Position numbers and translations under genes: made by a program
Shown here: positions 1 to 8,811 of the stretch, piece after piece
How positions within the stretch are numbered: position 1 is the first letter of the stretch
Layout: each line of letters opens with the position of its first letter
Source: JBGLNJ01 sp964353405
Lineage (GTDB): Bacteria; Chloroflexota; Anaerolineae; Fen-1058
DNA length: 26,296 nucleotides
NCBI GenBank assembly: GCA_964353405.1
Contig: CAYGWJ010000420.1
Location: forward strand, 1-26,296
Reading direction: 5' to 3'
The notes under the pieces: generated by a model
Told to the model about the DNA's origin: nothing
The model's input: only the letters and a program-made list of their open reading frames with translations
Databases searched by the model: none

Positions 1-38
1 AAACGCGACTGGGCAGAGCATACCAGAGTCTTCCCCGG

Positions 39-67
39 TTGTCAGGTCGGGGGAGCGGGCCGATCAT
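39..67 (+). promoter_or_regulatory. Candidate promoter of the sensor operon
   Basis: TTGTCA at 39-44 matches the -35 consensus at five of six bases. GATCAT at 62-67 matches the -10 at four of six, with a 17 nt spacer. It would give a leader of about 30 nt before the ATG at 107. The match is modest and no transcript data support it. Confidence 0.3.
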
Positions 68-106
68 GCCCGCATCCGAGGTTTATTTTATACGAGGGGG
101 TTGTGT

Positions 107-2302
107 ATGAAATTGCGAACGTGGACCCAGCTTTCAACCGATGAACTGAAACGGCGGCGCGGCATGCTCAGAGTGATCCTGACCATCCAAGCAGCCGGGC
201 TGATAGCTGGCGGCGTGACATCTACCGCAGCATGGTTCGCGTCTCCCACGGCCATCGGGTTGCTATCGGTCTTTTCCCCGTTGGTTCTGGTGGGCGTGTG
301 TTGGCTGGTGTATCGCTGGTCTGAGCGGCACTGGTATTTGGCCGTTTATCTGTATCTATTCTCTACTTTGGTCTTGAATTGTGTTGGAATGTACACATCC
401 GGCGGAGCGCAAGGACCGATGGTGGGATTTTTCGCCTTCATTGTCTTTGCTGCGGCCATGTTGGTGGATTTGCGCGCCGGAGTCGAATGGACCCTTCTCA
501 GTCTTGTCGTCTATGGTATTTATGCTTTCGGTGTGCCGTTGGGCTGGATCAAACTGCCGATGGACACGTTCGAGAGTACCAAGCTATATACCTTCCCGAC
601 CTTTTTCACGTTGAGTCTTGTTGTGCTATCTTTACTGATTCTATTGTTCGGCAACAGCTTGAACCGGTCGCTGGAACAGTCCCGCCGATTAGCCAGCGAT
701 CTGGAAAAGGCAACTCTGGAGCTGACCGACAAGAACCGCCAGGCCGAGGAAGTTAACCGTCAATTACAAGCGTTGGCGGCCATACAACAGCGACACGCTA
801 CGCAGCTTCAGGCGGCGGCGGATGTTTCCACCGCGATCACACAGGTGACGGAGGTGGAGGAACTGCTTCCCCGTATTGTCCAGGTGATCCGGCAGCAGTT
901 TGACCTTTATTACGTGGGCCTGTTTCTGTTGGACGAAGCTAGCCGCTCCGCCGTGTTGCGCGCGGGCACAGGCGAAGCAGGTCGTGTCATGAAAGAACGC
1001 AACCATCGCCTGGAAGTGGGCGGCCAGTCTATGGTGGGCTGGGCCTGCGCCAACAAGCGAGCACGCATCGCCCTTGACGTGGGAGCTGAGGCTGTGCGCT
1101 TTGCCCCTGGGACTGCCCAGGGGTTTGCCAACCCCCTGCTCCCCGAAACTCGCTCGGAAATGGCACTCCCAATCATGACCGGTGAGCGCGTGCTGGGCGT
1201 CTTGGACGTACAAAGCACACAAGCGGCCGCATTTGACGAAAGTGATGTGGCTGTGCTGCAAAGCATGGCCGACCAGATCGCTGTGGCGATGGGAAACGCG
1301 CGCCTGCTCCAGCAGACGCAGGCCGCGCTACAACAACTCGAAGTGACCAACCGGCTACTGGTGCGCCAGGGCTGGCAAGGCTACCTTGAGCGCCCGTCTG
1401 CCGTCCGCCACAGTGAGCTTGCCATAGCGCAAGCACCCGGCGACGCCGCCGACGGAAACGCCGCCGAATCGCTGGCGATTCCGCTGGAATTGCGGGGACA
1501 GCGCCTCGGACAACTCGAGCTGCGGCGCGAGGGCAACCGGCCCTGGACCGAGGAGGAAAAGGAAATGATCCAGGCGGTTGCCCTTCAGACGATCCTGGCT
1601 GCCGACAATGCCCGCCTGGTAGAACAAACCCAATTCGCTCTGCAAGAAACCGAGGGACTGTTTGCCGCCGCGCGCGACATTGCCCAGGCCGCTCAGGTCC
1701 AAGATATTTGCCAGAGCCTCGCCAGCTACGTCAATGTCTTGGAACAGGCCGACCGCACCATCGTGACCTTGGCGGATACCAACCGCCGGCAGATTCTGGC
1801 GCGCGTGGGTGCGGGCAATCTTGAAGACGAACTCGACATGACGTTCGACGAGTTCGACGCCGGCCTTGGCGGCAAAGTGATTCGATCCGGCGAGTCTATC
1901 CTTTCACCCAGCGCCGACGACAGCCACGAATCTAAAGAGACACGCGAGCGGCGTAAACGACACGATATCGGCGCGCTCATCATCGTGCCAATGAGCATCA
2001 AGGGTCAGATCATCGGCACGGTGTCCATTGTGAACCGGACACACCAGCGCAAGTTCCATCAGCACAATGTTGACCTGGCAACGGCGCTGGCCGGGCCTGC
2101 CGCGACCGCTCTTGAAAACGTGCGACTGCTGGAAGCGACCCAACGCCGCGCTGAACGTGAGCGGCTGATCCGCCAGATCACCACGCGCGTCCGCGCGGCC
2201 GGTGACATCCAGGGCATCCTGGAAACCACCGCCGCCGAGTTGGCGCAAGCGATAGGCGCCTCACGCGCTATTGTCCGCTTGACTGCGAGTGACGGAAGGT
2301 GA
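107..2302 (+). CDS. Membrane-anchored multi-GAF sensor protein without output domain
   Basis: Predicted 731-aa inner-membrane sensor. About six hydrophobic segments lie in residues 25-190, followed by a coiled coil (about 190-235). A full GAF domain spans about 235-410, a half-GAF module (AIPLELRG...WTEEE...DNARL) about 415-510 and another GAF about 510-665. The tail ends like the start of a further GAF (RERLIRQI...AIVRL). No kinase, cyclase or phosphodiesterase motif is present, so it should act through partners. GAF domains usually bind small ligands or mediate dimerisation; the ligand here is unknown. ATG at 107 is preferred over TTG at 101 because a GAGGGGG ribosome site lies 6 nt upstream. 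It is the first gene of a tight operon, with the next ATG 5 nt past its stop. GAF1 contains a repeat C insertion at 1104-1123 (PGTAQGFA) that is absent from the paralogues. Confidence 0.85.
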   Translation: MKLRTWTQLSTDELKRRRGMLRVILTIQAAGLIAGGVTSTAAWFASPTAIGLLSVFSPLVLVGVCWLVYRWSERHWYLAVYLYLFSTLVLNCVGMYTSGGAQGPMVGFFAFIVFAAAMLVDLRAGVEWTLLSLVVYGIYAFGVPLGWIKLPMDTFESTKLYTFPTFFTLSLVVLSLLILLFGNSLNRSLEQSRRLASDLEKATLELTDKNRQAEEVNRQLQALAAIQQRHATQLQAAADVSTAITQVTEVEELLPRIVQVIRQQFDLYYVGLFLLDEASRSAVLRAGTGEAGRVMKERNHRLEVGGQSMVGWACANKRARIALDVGAEAVRFAPGTAQGFANPLLPETRSEMALPIMTGERVLGVLDVQSTQAAAFDESDVAVLQSMADQIAVAMGNARLLQQTQAALQQLEVTNRLLVRQGWQGYLERPSAVRHSELAIAQAPGDAADGNAAESLAIPLELRGQRLGQLELRREGNRPWTEEEKEMIQAVALQTILAADNARLVEQTQFALQETEGLFAAARDIAQAAQVQDICQSLASYVNVLEQADRTIVTLADTNRRQILARVGAGNLEDELDMTFDEFDAGLGGKVIRSGESILSPSADDSHESKETRERRKRHDIGALIIVPMSIKGQIIGTVSIVNRTHQRKFHQHNVDLATALAGPAATALENVRLLEATQRRAERERLIRQITTRVRAAGDIQGILETTAAELAQAIGASRAIVRLTASDGR
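1104..1123. repeat. Repeat family C, in-frame palindrome
   Basis: Perfect inverted repeat CCCCTGGG-ACTG-CCCAGGGG inside GAF1, flanked on both sides by TTTGCC. The aligned paralogue at 10970 reads GCGCTTTGCCAACCCG with no insertion. The extra DNA is therefore 24 nt (8 codons) and leaves a directly repeated TTTGCC. Confidence 0.85.
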
Positions 2303-2307
2303 CAAAT

Positions 2308-3819
2308 ATGCTTAACTGGAACGGCTTGTTCAAAACGGCGACCCAACGCTGCACTGCGGCGGGAGTCGCCTTTGGCTTTCTGTTTCCGGTCGGCGCCACC
2401 GGGCTCAGTCTCCTGTTGAACCATCTGCCTCTTAATTTGGCGGATGTGGTAGAGGTTCAACGGACACAGCCTCTCCTGTGGATCATTGACTCGGCTCCCT
2501 TGTTTCTCGGCGCTTTTGCCAGCCTGGGTGGCCGTCGTGAAGATGCACTTCAGACAGTCAATGACGATCTGCACAAGCTGAGTCAAGAACTCGAAAGCCG
2601 CGTAGCCGAACGCGCGCTTGAGATGGACCATCAGGCCGCCGCGCTGGCTCAACGCACTGTGGAACTGGAACAGCTTAACCTGAAACTGCAAGGGGCCACG
2701 CAACAAGCCGAACGACGTGCTGCGCAACTAGAGACCAGCGCGAAAGTGGCTCGTGCCGTGAGCCAGGTGCGGGATTTGGACCAGTTGCTGCCACAGATCA
2801 CACATTTCATCAGCCATGCCTTTGGCTATTACCACGTCGGCATTTTCATCTTGGATGAGTCGGGCCGCTCAGCCGTTTTGAAGGCGGCCAACAGCGAGGG
2901 CGGCCAGCGGATGCTGGCGCGCGGCCACCCATTGGAGGTCGGAACGCAGGGCATCGTGGGCTATGTCACCGGCACAGGCCAGCCCCGCGTCGCGATGGAT
3001 GTGGGGGCGGACGCCGTCCACTTTGACAATCCTGATCTGCCGCAGACCCACTCAGAACTCGCTTTGCCCTTGGCCGTGGGCGGCAAGACCTTTGGCGCGC
3101 TGGATGTGCAGAGCGAGCAGGCAGCCGCGTTCGGCCAAGAGGATATTACCGTGCTCAGCACGCTGGCCGACCAGATCGCCGTGGCCATCGAGAACGCGCG
3201 CCTGTTCACACAGACGCGTCAGGCCCTGCAAGAAGCCGAAGAAGCCCAGCGACGTTATATCCGCGCGCAATGGGAGCAATTGACCCCGCTCCTGCAAGTC
3301 ACCAGCCACGAGTATCACACACTTGGCGTGCCGCCTGTGGGTGACGCGCCTCTGCCGGAAATTGAGCAGGCTCTCCTCACAGGCGAGGTCGTCACTGTTT
3401 CGGCGACCACTTTGGCGGCGAAAGGGCCCGCGCTCTATGCCGAGGCTATGGCCATCCCTATCAAGCTGGCCGAAGAGACCTTGGGCGTGATTGACCTGCA
3501 AGTGACCGACGCAGGTCACGGCTGTCTACGCCCTCCGGGTTGGACGGAGGACGACATGGCGCTGGCGATGGCCGTGGCCGACCAGGTGGCGCTGGCACTG
3601 GAAAATGCTCGCCTGCTCGACCAGACCCAGCGGCGCGCGCGGCGGGAGCGCTTGATTTCCGAAATCGCCGGCAAGATGCGGGCCGCGCCCGATGTGGAAG
3701 GTATCCTGCGGACGACAGTGCAAGAAATCCGCCGCGCGCTGGGCGCCACTCACGGCGTCATCCGCCTGAGACCGCAGGAGCCTGTGCCAGTGTCAGGCCA
3801 GGAGACAGGAACCCGATGA
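2308..3819 (+). CDS. Two-TM GAF sensor protein without output domain
   Basis: Predicted 503-aa membrane protein. Two hydrophobic segments lie at about residues 12-38 and 52-72. A long coiled coil runs from about 75 to 140, a full GAF domain from about 140 to 310 (YYHVGIFILDE...DQIAVAIENARLF) and a half-GAF from about 375 to 440 (AIPIKLAEE...ADQVALALENARLL). It ends with the same truncated GAF start seen in its operon neighbours (RERLISEIAGKMRA...). There is no catalytic output domain. ATG at 2308 is chosen over GTG at 2299: GGAAGG at 2294-2299 sits 8 nt before the ATG and would overlap the GTG. It lies 5 nt after the previous stop and overlaps the next start by 4 nt (ATGA), so translational coupling is likely. 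A repeat A copy at 3521-3539 lengthens the loop just before the WTEDD motif. Confidence 0.83.
   Translation: MLNWNGLFKTATQRCTAAGVAFGFLFPVGATGLSLLLNHLPLNLADVVEVQRTQPLLWIIDSAPLFLGAFASLGGRREDALQTVNDDLHKLSQELESRVAERALEMDHQAAALAQRTVELEQLNLKLQGATQQAERRAAQLETSAKVARAVSQVRDLDQLLPQITHFISHAFGYYHVGIFILDESGRSAVLKAANSEGGQRMLARGHPLEVGTQGIVGYVTGTGQPRVAMDVGADAVHFDNPDLPQTHSELALPLAVGGKTFGALDVQSEQAAAFGQEDITVLSTLADQIAVAIENARLFTQTRQALQEAEEAQRRYIRAQWEQLTPLLQVTSHEYHTLGVPPVGDAPLPEIEQALLTGEVVTVSATTLAAKGPALYAEAMAIPIKLAEETLGVIDLQVTDAGHGCLRPPGWTEDDMALAMAVADQVALALENARLLDQTQRRARRERLISEIAGKMRAAPDVEGILRTTVQEIRRALGATHGVIRLRPQEPVPVSGQETGTR
3521..3539 (-). repeat. Repeat family A, in-frame copy
   Basis: Reverse complement of the 19-nt consensus CCCGGAGGGCGTAGACAGC. 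Read here as CLRPPG, just before WTEDD; paralogues have a short loop (for example DRDRRWTEDE) at this place. Confidence 0.85.
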
Positions 3820-6800
3820 ACGACAAGACCCAAGCGCCACCCGGAGGGCGTGGACAGCTGATTCAAGAGCTGCAAGAACTGCGCCAGCGTGTGGCCGAAT
3901 TGCAGGCGTCCGCAAGCTCGCTCAGGCAGGCCCAAGAGGCTGCCCAGCGCCAGAATGAGGCACTGGCAAGAGAGTTGGAACTGCTGCATACGCTCATAGA
4001 CAATCTGCCAGAAAACGTCTTTGTCAAGGATGCTCAGAGTCGGATCATCCTCGACAACGTTGCGCACCGGCGCTTGCTGGGAGCAACCGCCCAGGCCGAG
4101 GTGGCGGGCAAAACCGACTTTGACTTTTTCCCGCAAGAGCTGGCAGCGCAATACTATGCCGACGAGCAAGCCATTCTGCGCTCAGGCCAGCCACTTGTTC
4201 GAGAAGAGCCTACGCTAGACCAGCAGCAGAACACACGCTGGCTCCTGACCACCAAGGTGCCTATACGAGATAGACAAGGCAACGTTGCCGGGATTGTCGG
4301 CCTCAACCAGGACATCACCGAGCGCAAACAGGCTGAAGCCAGGCTGGCCGAAGAACACAACTTGTTGCGTACCCTGATTGACACCTTGCCCGACTGCATC
4401 TACGCCAAAGATGTCGAGGGCCACTTCATCCTGGGCAACGCGGCTGTGGCGCGCCTGATGGGCGCGGCTACACCTAATCATCTCATTGGCAAGAGCGATT
4501 TTGACTTTTATCCCCGGGAATTGGCGGAGCAATACGCTGCTTCCGAGCAACCCATCCTCCTCGATGGCAAATCGCTGCTCGACCATGAAGAGCCGAACGT
4601 GGATGCAGCCGGACACACCCATTGGGATATAACTACCAAAGTGCCGCTGCGGGATAGCCAGGGCAAGATCATCGGACTGGTCGGCGTGACCCGTGACATC
4701 AGCGGACGCAAGCGGATGGAAGAGGCACTGCGGAAGAGCGAGGAGAAATATCGAACGATTCTTGAGAGCATCGAAGACAGTTATTACGAGGTTGATCTTG
4801 CCGGGAGCTTGACCTTCTTCAATGATTCATTGTGCAGGCTGTATGGCTACTCCAAAGATGAATTGATGGGCATGAATTACCGACAGTATATGGACAGCGA
4901 GACCGCCCAGGTGGTGTATCAAACCTATAATACGGTCTACCGAATCGGGAAATCGGCGACAGCATTCGATTGGGCGTTGATCAGAAAAGACGGGACCCGG
5001 CGGTTCGTTCAGGTGTCTGTCTCTCTGATGCATGGGCCTACGGGTGAGCCCGTCGGGTTCCGGGGTACCATCCGCGACATCACCGAGCGCAAGCGGGCGG
5101 AGGTAACGCTGGAGCGGCGGGCCATGCAACTCCAGACCGCGGCACAAGTCTCGCGCGCTGCATCGTCCATCCTGAGCCTGGACGAGCTGCTCCCCCAGGC
5201 TGTGGAACTCATCCGCAGCCACTTTGATCTCTATTACACGGGCATCTTTTTGGCGGACGAGAGCGGGCAGTGGGCCGTCCTCCGCGCCGCCACACCCCTG
5301 AAGGGTGTCCTAGGGACGGGCGAGGCAGGCCAAAAGATGCTTCAAACCGGGTACCGGCTGGACATTACAGAGGGCAGCTCATCTATGATTGGAATGTGCG
5401 TCCGCACGGGTCAGGCGCGCACACCTGCACTGCGCGCAGGCGCAAGTGTCGCGCTGGACGTGGGAGAGGAAGCCGTTCGCTTCGATAACCCGTTGCTGCC
5501 TCTAACCCGCTCCGAGATGGCCTTGCCGCTCATCAGCCGGGGCCAGGTCATCGGCGCCATAACCATCCAGTCCGTCCGTCCGGCTGACTTTTCTCAGGAG
5601 GACATCGCCGTTCTTCAGACGATGGCCGACCAGTTGGCAATCGCCATCGAGAATGCCCGGCTGATCGAATCCACCCGGCGCCGGGCCGAGGAGTTGACCG
5701 CGCTCAACGAACTGAGCCGGGCGCTCACGACCCGTCTCGATGTACAGGGAGTGGTGGAGGAGGCCCACCGGCAGATTTCACGCGTGATGGATACCACCGA
5801 TTTCTACATCTCTCTTTACGATCCGACGAAAAATGAGGTCACGTTCCCCATCGAGGTCATGAACGGAAAACTGGCCAAGACCTCCTCCGCGACACTTGCG
5901 CCTGCGCGCAGTGCAGGTGTGCGAGCTAACCAGGGCTTTACGGGTTACCTCATTCGCACACAAAAGCCCTTGCTCATCCAGAACTCGGGCCCCGATCAAG
6001 AAGCGAAACTGGGCATCGACAACGCGGTTGAGTACAACCGCGTTACCTTCCGGCCAGGGCAATGGGCCGTCTGCTGGTTGGGAACGCCACTGCTCGTTGG
6101 CGGCCGGATGTTGGGAACAATAGCCGTCATGAGTTACAGCGACCCGCAGGCCTTTGACGAACACGACCGCGATTTGCTGACCGCCATCGCCGGCCAAGTG
6201 GCCGTCGCCATCCAGAACGCGCGCCTGTTCGACGAGACCCGCGAGCGCAACACGGAACTGGCCACGCTGAACGAAATCATCAACTTGGCCAGCCAGACGC
6301 TTGATCTGCGCGCCCTGCTGGACATGGTGCTGAGACAGACGTTGCAAGTCTTTGGCTTTGACGGCGGCCTCATTACCATATACAACGAAACCCGCCACAA
6401 GCTCGAACGAGTCGTCCGCACCGGCCTACCCGGCGGAATCCCCGACGATCCCGCCGAGGGGCTGGAAAACTCGCTGTGCACCTATGTCTTTAACTCCAGG
6501 GAACCGCTGGTCATTGAAGATTTCCGCCAGGGCGCGCCGATTGACGTTGCCGGCGAAATCGAAGCCGGTTACTATTCATTCATCGGCGTCCCGCTCGAAG
6601 CCAGAGGCCGCATACTGGGCACCTGGTGCGGGTTCCGCAAGTCTGCCGGGCCGTTCGGCAAAAACACGCCGGCCCTGTTGCAGGCCGTTGGCCGCCAGGC
6701 CGCGTTCGCCATCGAAAACGCGCGCCTGTTCGAGCAGACCCAGGCCCGCGCTCAGGAACTGGTCATCCTCAATGAAATGAGCCGCACCTTGAGCGCGATG

Positions 6801-8810
6801 CTAGACCGGGAGGCCGCGATCAAGACTGTCTATCAGAATACCTCACGCCTGATGGACACGAGCAATTTCTATGTCGCCCTTTACGATTCACAGAAGGATG
6901 AAGTGAGCTTTCCATTTTATGCGGAGGGAGAACGCATTCGAGCGCTGCAAGGACGACGCCGGACTGGAAAAGGGCTGACAGAGTATGTGATCCGCACCCG
7001 CGAGCCGCTGCTCATCGAAGAGAATGTTTCTGCGCGACTCGAAGAGCTTGGGATCGAATCCATTGGGCAAGAATCCCAGTCATGGCTAGGCGCGCCGATG
7101 TCCATCGGCGATCATGTGGTGGGCGTGATTGCCGTACAGAGTTATACCACCCCACGGCTTTACAACAAACGCCACCGCGACCTATTGTACGCGATTGCCA
7201 GCCAGACCGCTGTTGTCCTGGAAAACACCCGCCTGTTCGAGGAGGCCCGTACCCGCGCCGAGGAACTGGCTACCTTGAACCGCATCGCGACCGTCATCAG
7301 TCGCTCGCTGGACAAGACGGATTTGCTCCAGGAAGCGCTCGACGAGACGCTGAAAGCGACAGGCTATGAAGCTGGCCTGATCAGCCTTCTTGACCGGGCC
7401 TCCGGCAGATTGTGTCTGGACAGCCACAAGAACTTGCCAGAGCCGCTCGTCCGTAAACTAGAGTCCGGCCTTGAAGGCACACTTTGCCACGTTGTCTTTC
7501 AGTCTGGGGAGACGCTGATGTTTGACGACCTGACGCAGGGAGTGCCCGTAGATGTGAGTGGGCTCATCAGGTTAGGGCTGCACTCTTATGCTGGCGCGCC
7601 CCTGATATATCAAGGCCAGACACTCGGCACGATCTGTCTCTTCAACTCATCCGTGCACCACCTGGGCCCGCACGAGCAATCGCTGCTACAGGCCATTGGA
7701 CAGCAGATCGCGGTGGGTGTTGACAACACTCGCCTGCTTGAAGAAGCCCGTACCCGCGCCGAGGAAATGGTCGCGTTGAACGAACTTGCCCAGGCGCTGG
7801 CCTCGCGCCTGAGCGTGGATCAGGTGCTGGAAGAAGTCCATCGCGGCGTCTCGCGCCTGCTGGATACAACCAACTTTTACATTAGCCTGTACGACCCGGA
7901 CAAGAACTTGCCCATCAATGTCGCCGAGTCGGTCGCAGACAAGCAGATCACAGTCATGCCGGCCGACCAGGGCCTCACGGGTTACATCATCCGAACTCGC
8001 CAGCCGCTGCTCATCCAAGAAGACCTGGCGGGGTATCTGAACAAGCTTGGCATACCGCAAGTGGGCAAGCCGGCCCAGTCCTGGCTGGGCGTGCCACTGA
8101 TGGCCGGCGACCAGGTGTTGGGCGTCATGGCTATTCAGAGTTTCAGCGCCGCCCGGGCCTACACCAAACATGATCAGGAGATGCTGACGGCCATCGGCAG
8201 CCAGGCGTCCATCGCGATCCAAAACGCCCGCCAGTTTGAGCAGACGCAGGCTGCCCTGGCGAAAGTGGAAGCCACTCACCGCCGCTACCTGCGCGAGCAA
8301 TGGGACACGTACCTGTCCGGCGGGGTAGACCGCACGACCGGCTACGTGGATGGCCCGCAGGGCTTGGCGTTGGCCGACAACCTGCTGTCTACGCCCTCCG
8401 GGTCGCCAACGTCTTCCGCGCTGACCGTGCCCATCAAGCTGCGCGGCGAGCCGATCGGCGTGCTCGAGTTTTACAATAAAGACAGCTCGCGCCGATGGGG
8501 CCAAGACGATCAAGACCTGGTGACGGCGCTGGCCGACCAGGCCGCACTCGCGCTGGAAAACGCGCGCCTGTTCGAAGACACGCAATCTCGCGCCGCGCGC
8601 GAGCGGATGATCAACGAAATCACCGCGCGCATCCGCGCCTCGATGGATATGGAAACGATCCTGCACACCACGGCAGAAGAGCTCGCCAGGACTTGCAACC
8701 TGTCGCGTGCGCGCGTCCACCTGGGCACGGGCGACCCGGAGGGCGTAGACAGCGGGGATCATCTTGCCGACCAGACCGACCCTGTGCCGTTCCAGAATGT
8801 GAGGAGATAG
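3816..8810 (+). CDS. PAS3-GAF7 giant sensor scaffold without output domain
   Basis: Predicted 1664-aa soluble protein with no membrane segment. An N-terminal coiled coil (about 15-50) precedes three PAS domains at about 52-175, 180-305 and 310-430. The first two are near-duplicates, each with a KTDFDFFP- or KSDFDFYP-like motif and an end resembling GLVGVTRDIS. Six full GAF domains follow (about 430-620, 625-810, 813-980, 980-1145, 1149-1315, 1315-1480), then a half-GAF (about 1490-1590) and the truncated GAF tail shared with neighbouring genes. No HisKA, HATPase, GGDEF or EAL is seen. The start at 3816 overlaps the previous stop (ATGA), with AGGA 5 nt upstream. GAF2, GAF4 and GAF6 share the motif MDT(T/S)xFYxxLYD, suggesting duplication of a two-GAF unit. 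Seven repeat insertions (A, D, E, F) lie in loops and termini. Confidence 0.85.
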   Translation: MNDKTQAPPGGRGQLIQELQELRQRVAELQASASSLRQAQEAAQRQNEALARELELLHTLIDNLPENVFVKDAQSRIILDNVAHRRLLGATAQAEVAGKTDFDFFPQELAAQYYADEQAILRSGQPLVREEPTLDQQQNTRWLLTTKVPIRDRQGNVAGIVGLNQDITERKQAEARLAEEHNLLRTLIDTLPDCIYAKDVEGHFILGNAAVARLMGAATPNHLIGKSDFDFYPRELAEQYAASEQPILLDGKSLLDHEEPNVDAAGHTHWDITTKVPLRDSQGKIIGLVGVTRDISGRKRMEEALRKSEEKYRTILESIEDSYYEVDLAGSLTFFNDSLCRLYGYSKDELMGMNYRQYMDSETAQVVYQTYNTVYRIGKSATAFDWALIRKDGTRRFVQVSVSLMHGPTGEPVGFRGTIRDITERKRAEVTLERRAMQLQTAAQVSRAASSILSLDELLPQAVELIRSHFDLYYTGIFLADESGQWAVLRAATPLKGVLGTGEAGQKMLQTGYRLDITEGSSSMIGMCVRTGQARTPALRAGASVALDVGEEAVRFDNPLLPLTRSEMALPLISRGQVIGAITIQSVRPADFSQEDIAVLQTMADQLAIAIENARLIESTRRRAEELTALNELSRALTTRLDVQGVVEEAHRQISRVMDTTDFYISLYDPTKNEVTFPIEVMNGKLAKTSSATLAPARSAGVRANQGFTGYLIRTQKPLLIQNSGPDQEAKLGIDNAVEYNRVTFRPGQWAVCWLGTPLLVGGRMLGTIAVMSYSDPQAFDEHDRDLLTAIAGQVAVAIQNARLFDETRERNTELATLNEIINLASQTLDLRALLDMVLRQTLQVFGFDGGLITIYNETRHKLERVVRTGLPGGIPDDPAEGLENSLCTYVFNSREPLVIEDFRQGAPIDVAGEIEAGYYSFIGVPLEARGRILGTWCGFRKSAGPFGKNTPALLQAVGRQAAFAIENARLFEQTQARAQELVILNEMSRTLSAMLDREAAIKTVYQNTSRLMDTSNFYVALYDSQKDEVSFPFYAEGERIRALQGRRRTGKGLTEYVIRTREPLLIEENVSARLEELGIESIGQESQSWLGAPMSIGDHVVGVIAVQSYTTPRLYNKRHRDLLYAIASQTAVVLENTRLFEEARTRAEELATLNRIATVISRSLDKTDLLQEALDETLKATGYEAGLISLLDRASGRLCLDSHKNLPEPLVRKLESGLEGTLCHVVFQSGETLMFDDLTQGVPVDVSGLIRLGLHSYAGAPLIYQGQTLGTICLFNSSVHHLGPHEQSLLQAIGQQIAVGVDNTRLLEEARTRAEEMVALNELAQALASRLSVDQVLEEVHRGVSRLLDTTNFYISLYDPDKNLPINVAESVADKQITVMPADQGLTGYIIRTRQPLLIQEDLAGYLNKLGIPQVGKPAQSWLGVPLMAGDQVLGVMAIQSFSAARAYTKHDQEMLTAIGSQASIAIQNARQFEQTQAALAKVEATHRRYLREQWDTYLSGGVDRTTGYVDGPQGLALADNLLSTPSGSPTSSALTVPIKLRGEPIGVLEFYNKDSSRRWGQDDQDLVTALADQAALALENARLFEDTQSRAARERMINEITARIRASMDMETILHTTAEELARTCNLSRARVHLGTGDPEGVDSGDHLADQTDPVPFQNVRR
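3840..3858 (+). repeat. Repeat family A, at codons 9-15 of the PAS-GAF scaffold
   Basis: CCCGGAGGGCGTGGACAGC, read as PGGRGQ a few codons after the ATG at 3816. Confidence 0.85.
5290..5316. repeat. Repeat family D, in-frame palindrome
   Basis: Inverted repeat ACACCCCTGAAGGGTGT plus a CCTAGGGA tail. The protein reads VLRA-ATPLKGVL-GTGEAG, where the paralogue in the first gene of the operon reads VLRAGTGEAG. This gives an 8-codon (24 nt) insertion. Confidence 0.82.
5418..5453 (+). repeat. Repeat family E, copy 1 of an inverted pair
   Basis: 36 nt, an exact reverse complement of 5888-5923. Arms ACACCTGCACT and GCAAGTGTC surround a GC-rich core. It adds TPALRAGAS to GAF1 just before VALDVG; the paralogues go straight from the preceding QAR/RAR-type residues to IALDVG. 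Confidence 0.87.
5888..5923 (-). repeat. Repeat family E, copy 2 of an inverted pair
   Basis: Exact reverse complement of 5418-5453. Read in the opposite sense as LAPARSAGV within GAF2, before the NQGFTGYLIRT segment. Confidence 0.87.
6021..6044. repeat. 24-nt perfect palindrome (family F, single copy)
   Basis: Arms AACGCGGTTG and CAACCGCGTT are perfectly complementary around an AGTA loop. It encodes NAVEYNRV, exactly 8 codons. It sits in the GAF2 loop that is shorter in GAF4 and GAF6 (LGIESIGQESQSWLG, LGIPQVGKPAQSWLG). No second copy was found in the window. Confidence 0.6.
8384..8402 (-). repeat. Repeat family A, in half-GAF linker
   Basis: Reverse-orientation copy read as LSTPSG, in the variable stretch before VPIKLRGE. 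Confidence 0.85.
8735..8753 (+). repeat. Repeat family A, in the C-terminal tail
   Basis: CCCGGAGGGCGTAGACAGC read as PEGVDS near the end of the PAS-GAF scaffold. Confidence 0.87.
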
Positions 8811-8811
8811 C

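Noticed and set aside
101..106. TTG start for the first gene
   Set aside because: The ATG at 107 has a GAGGGGG ribosome site at proper distance; the TTG would overlap it.
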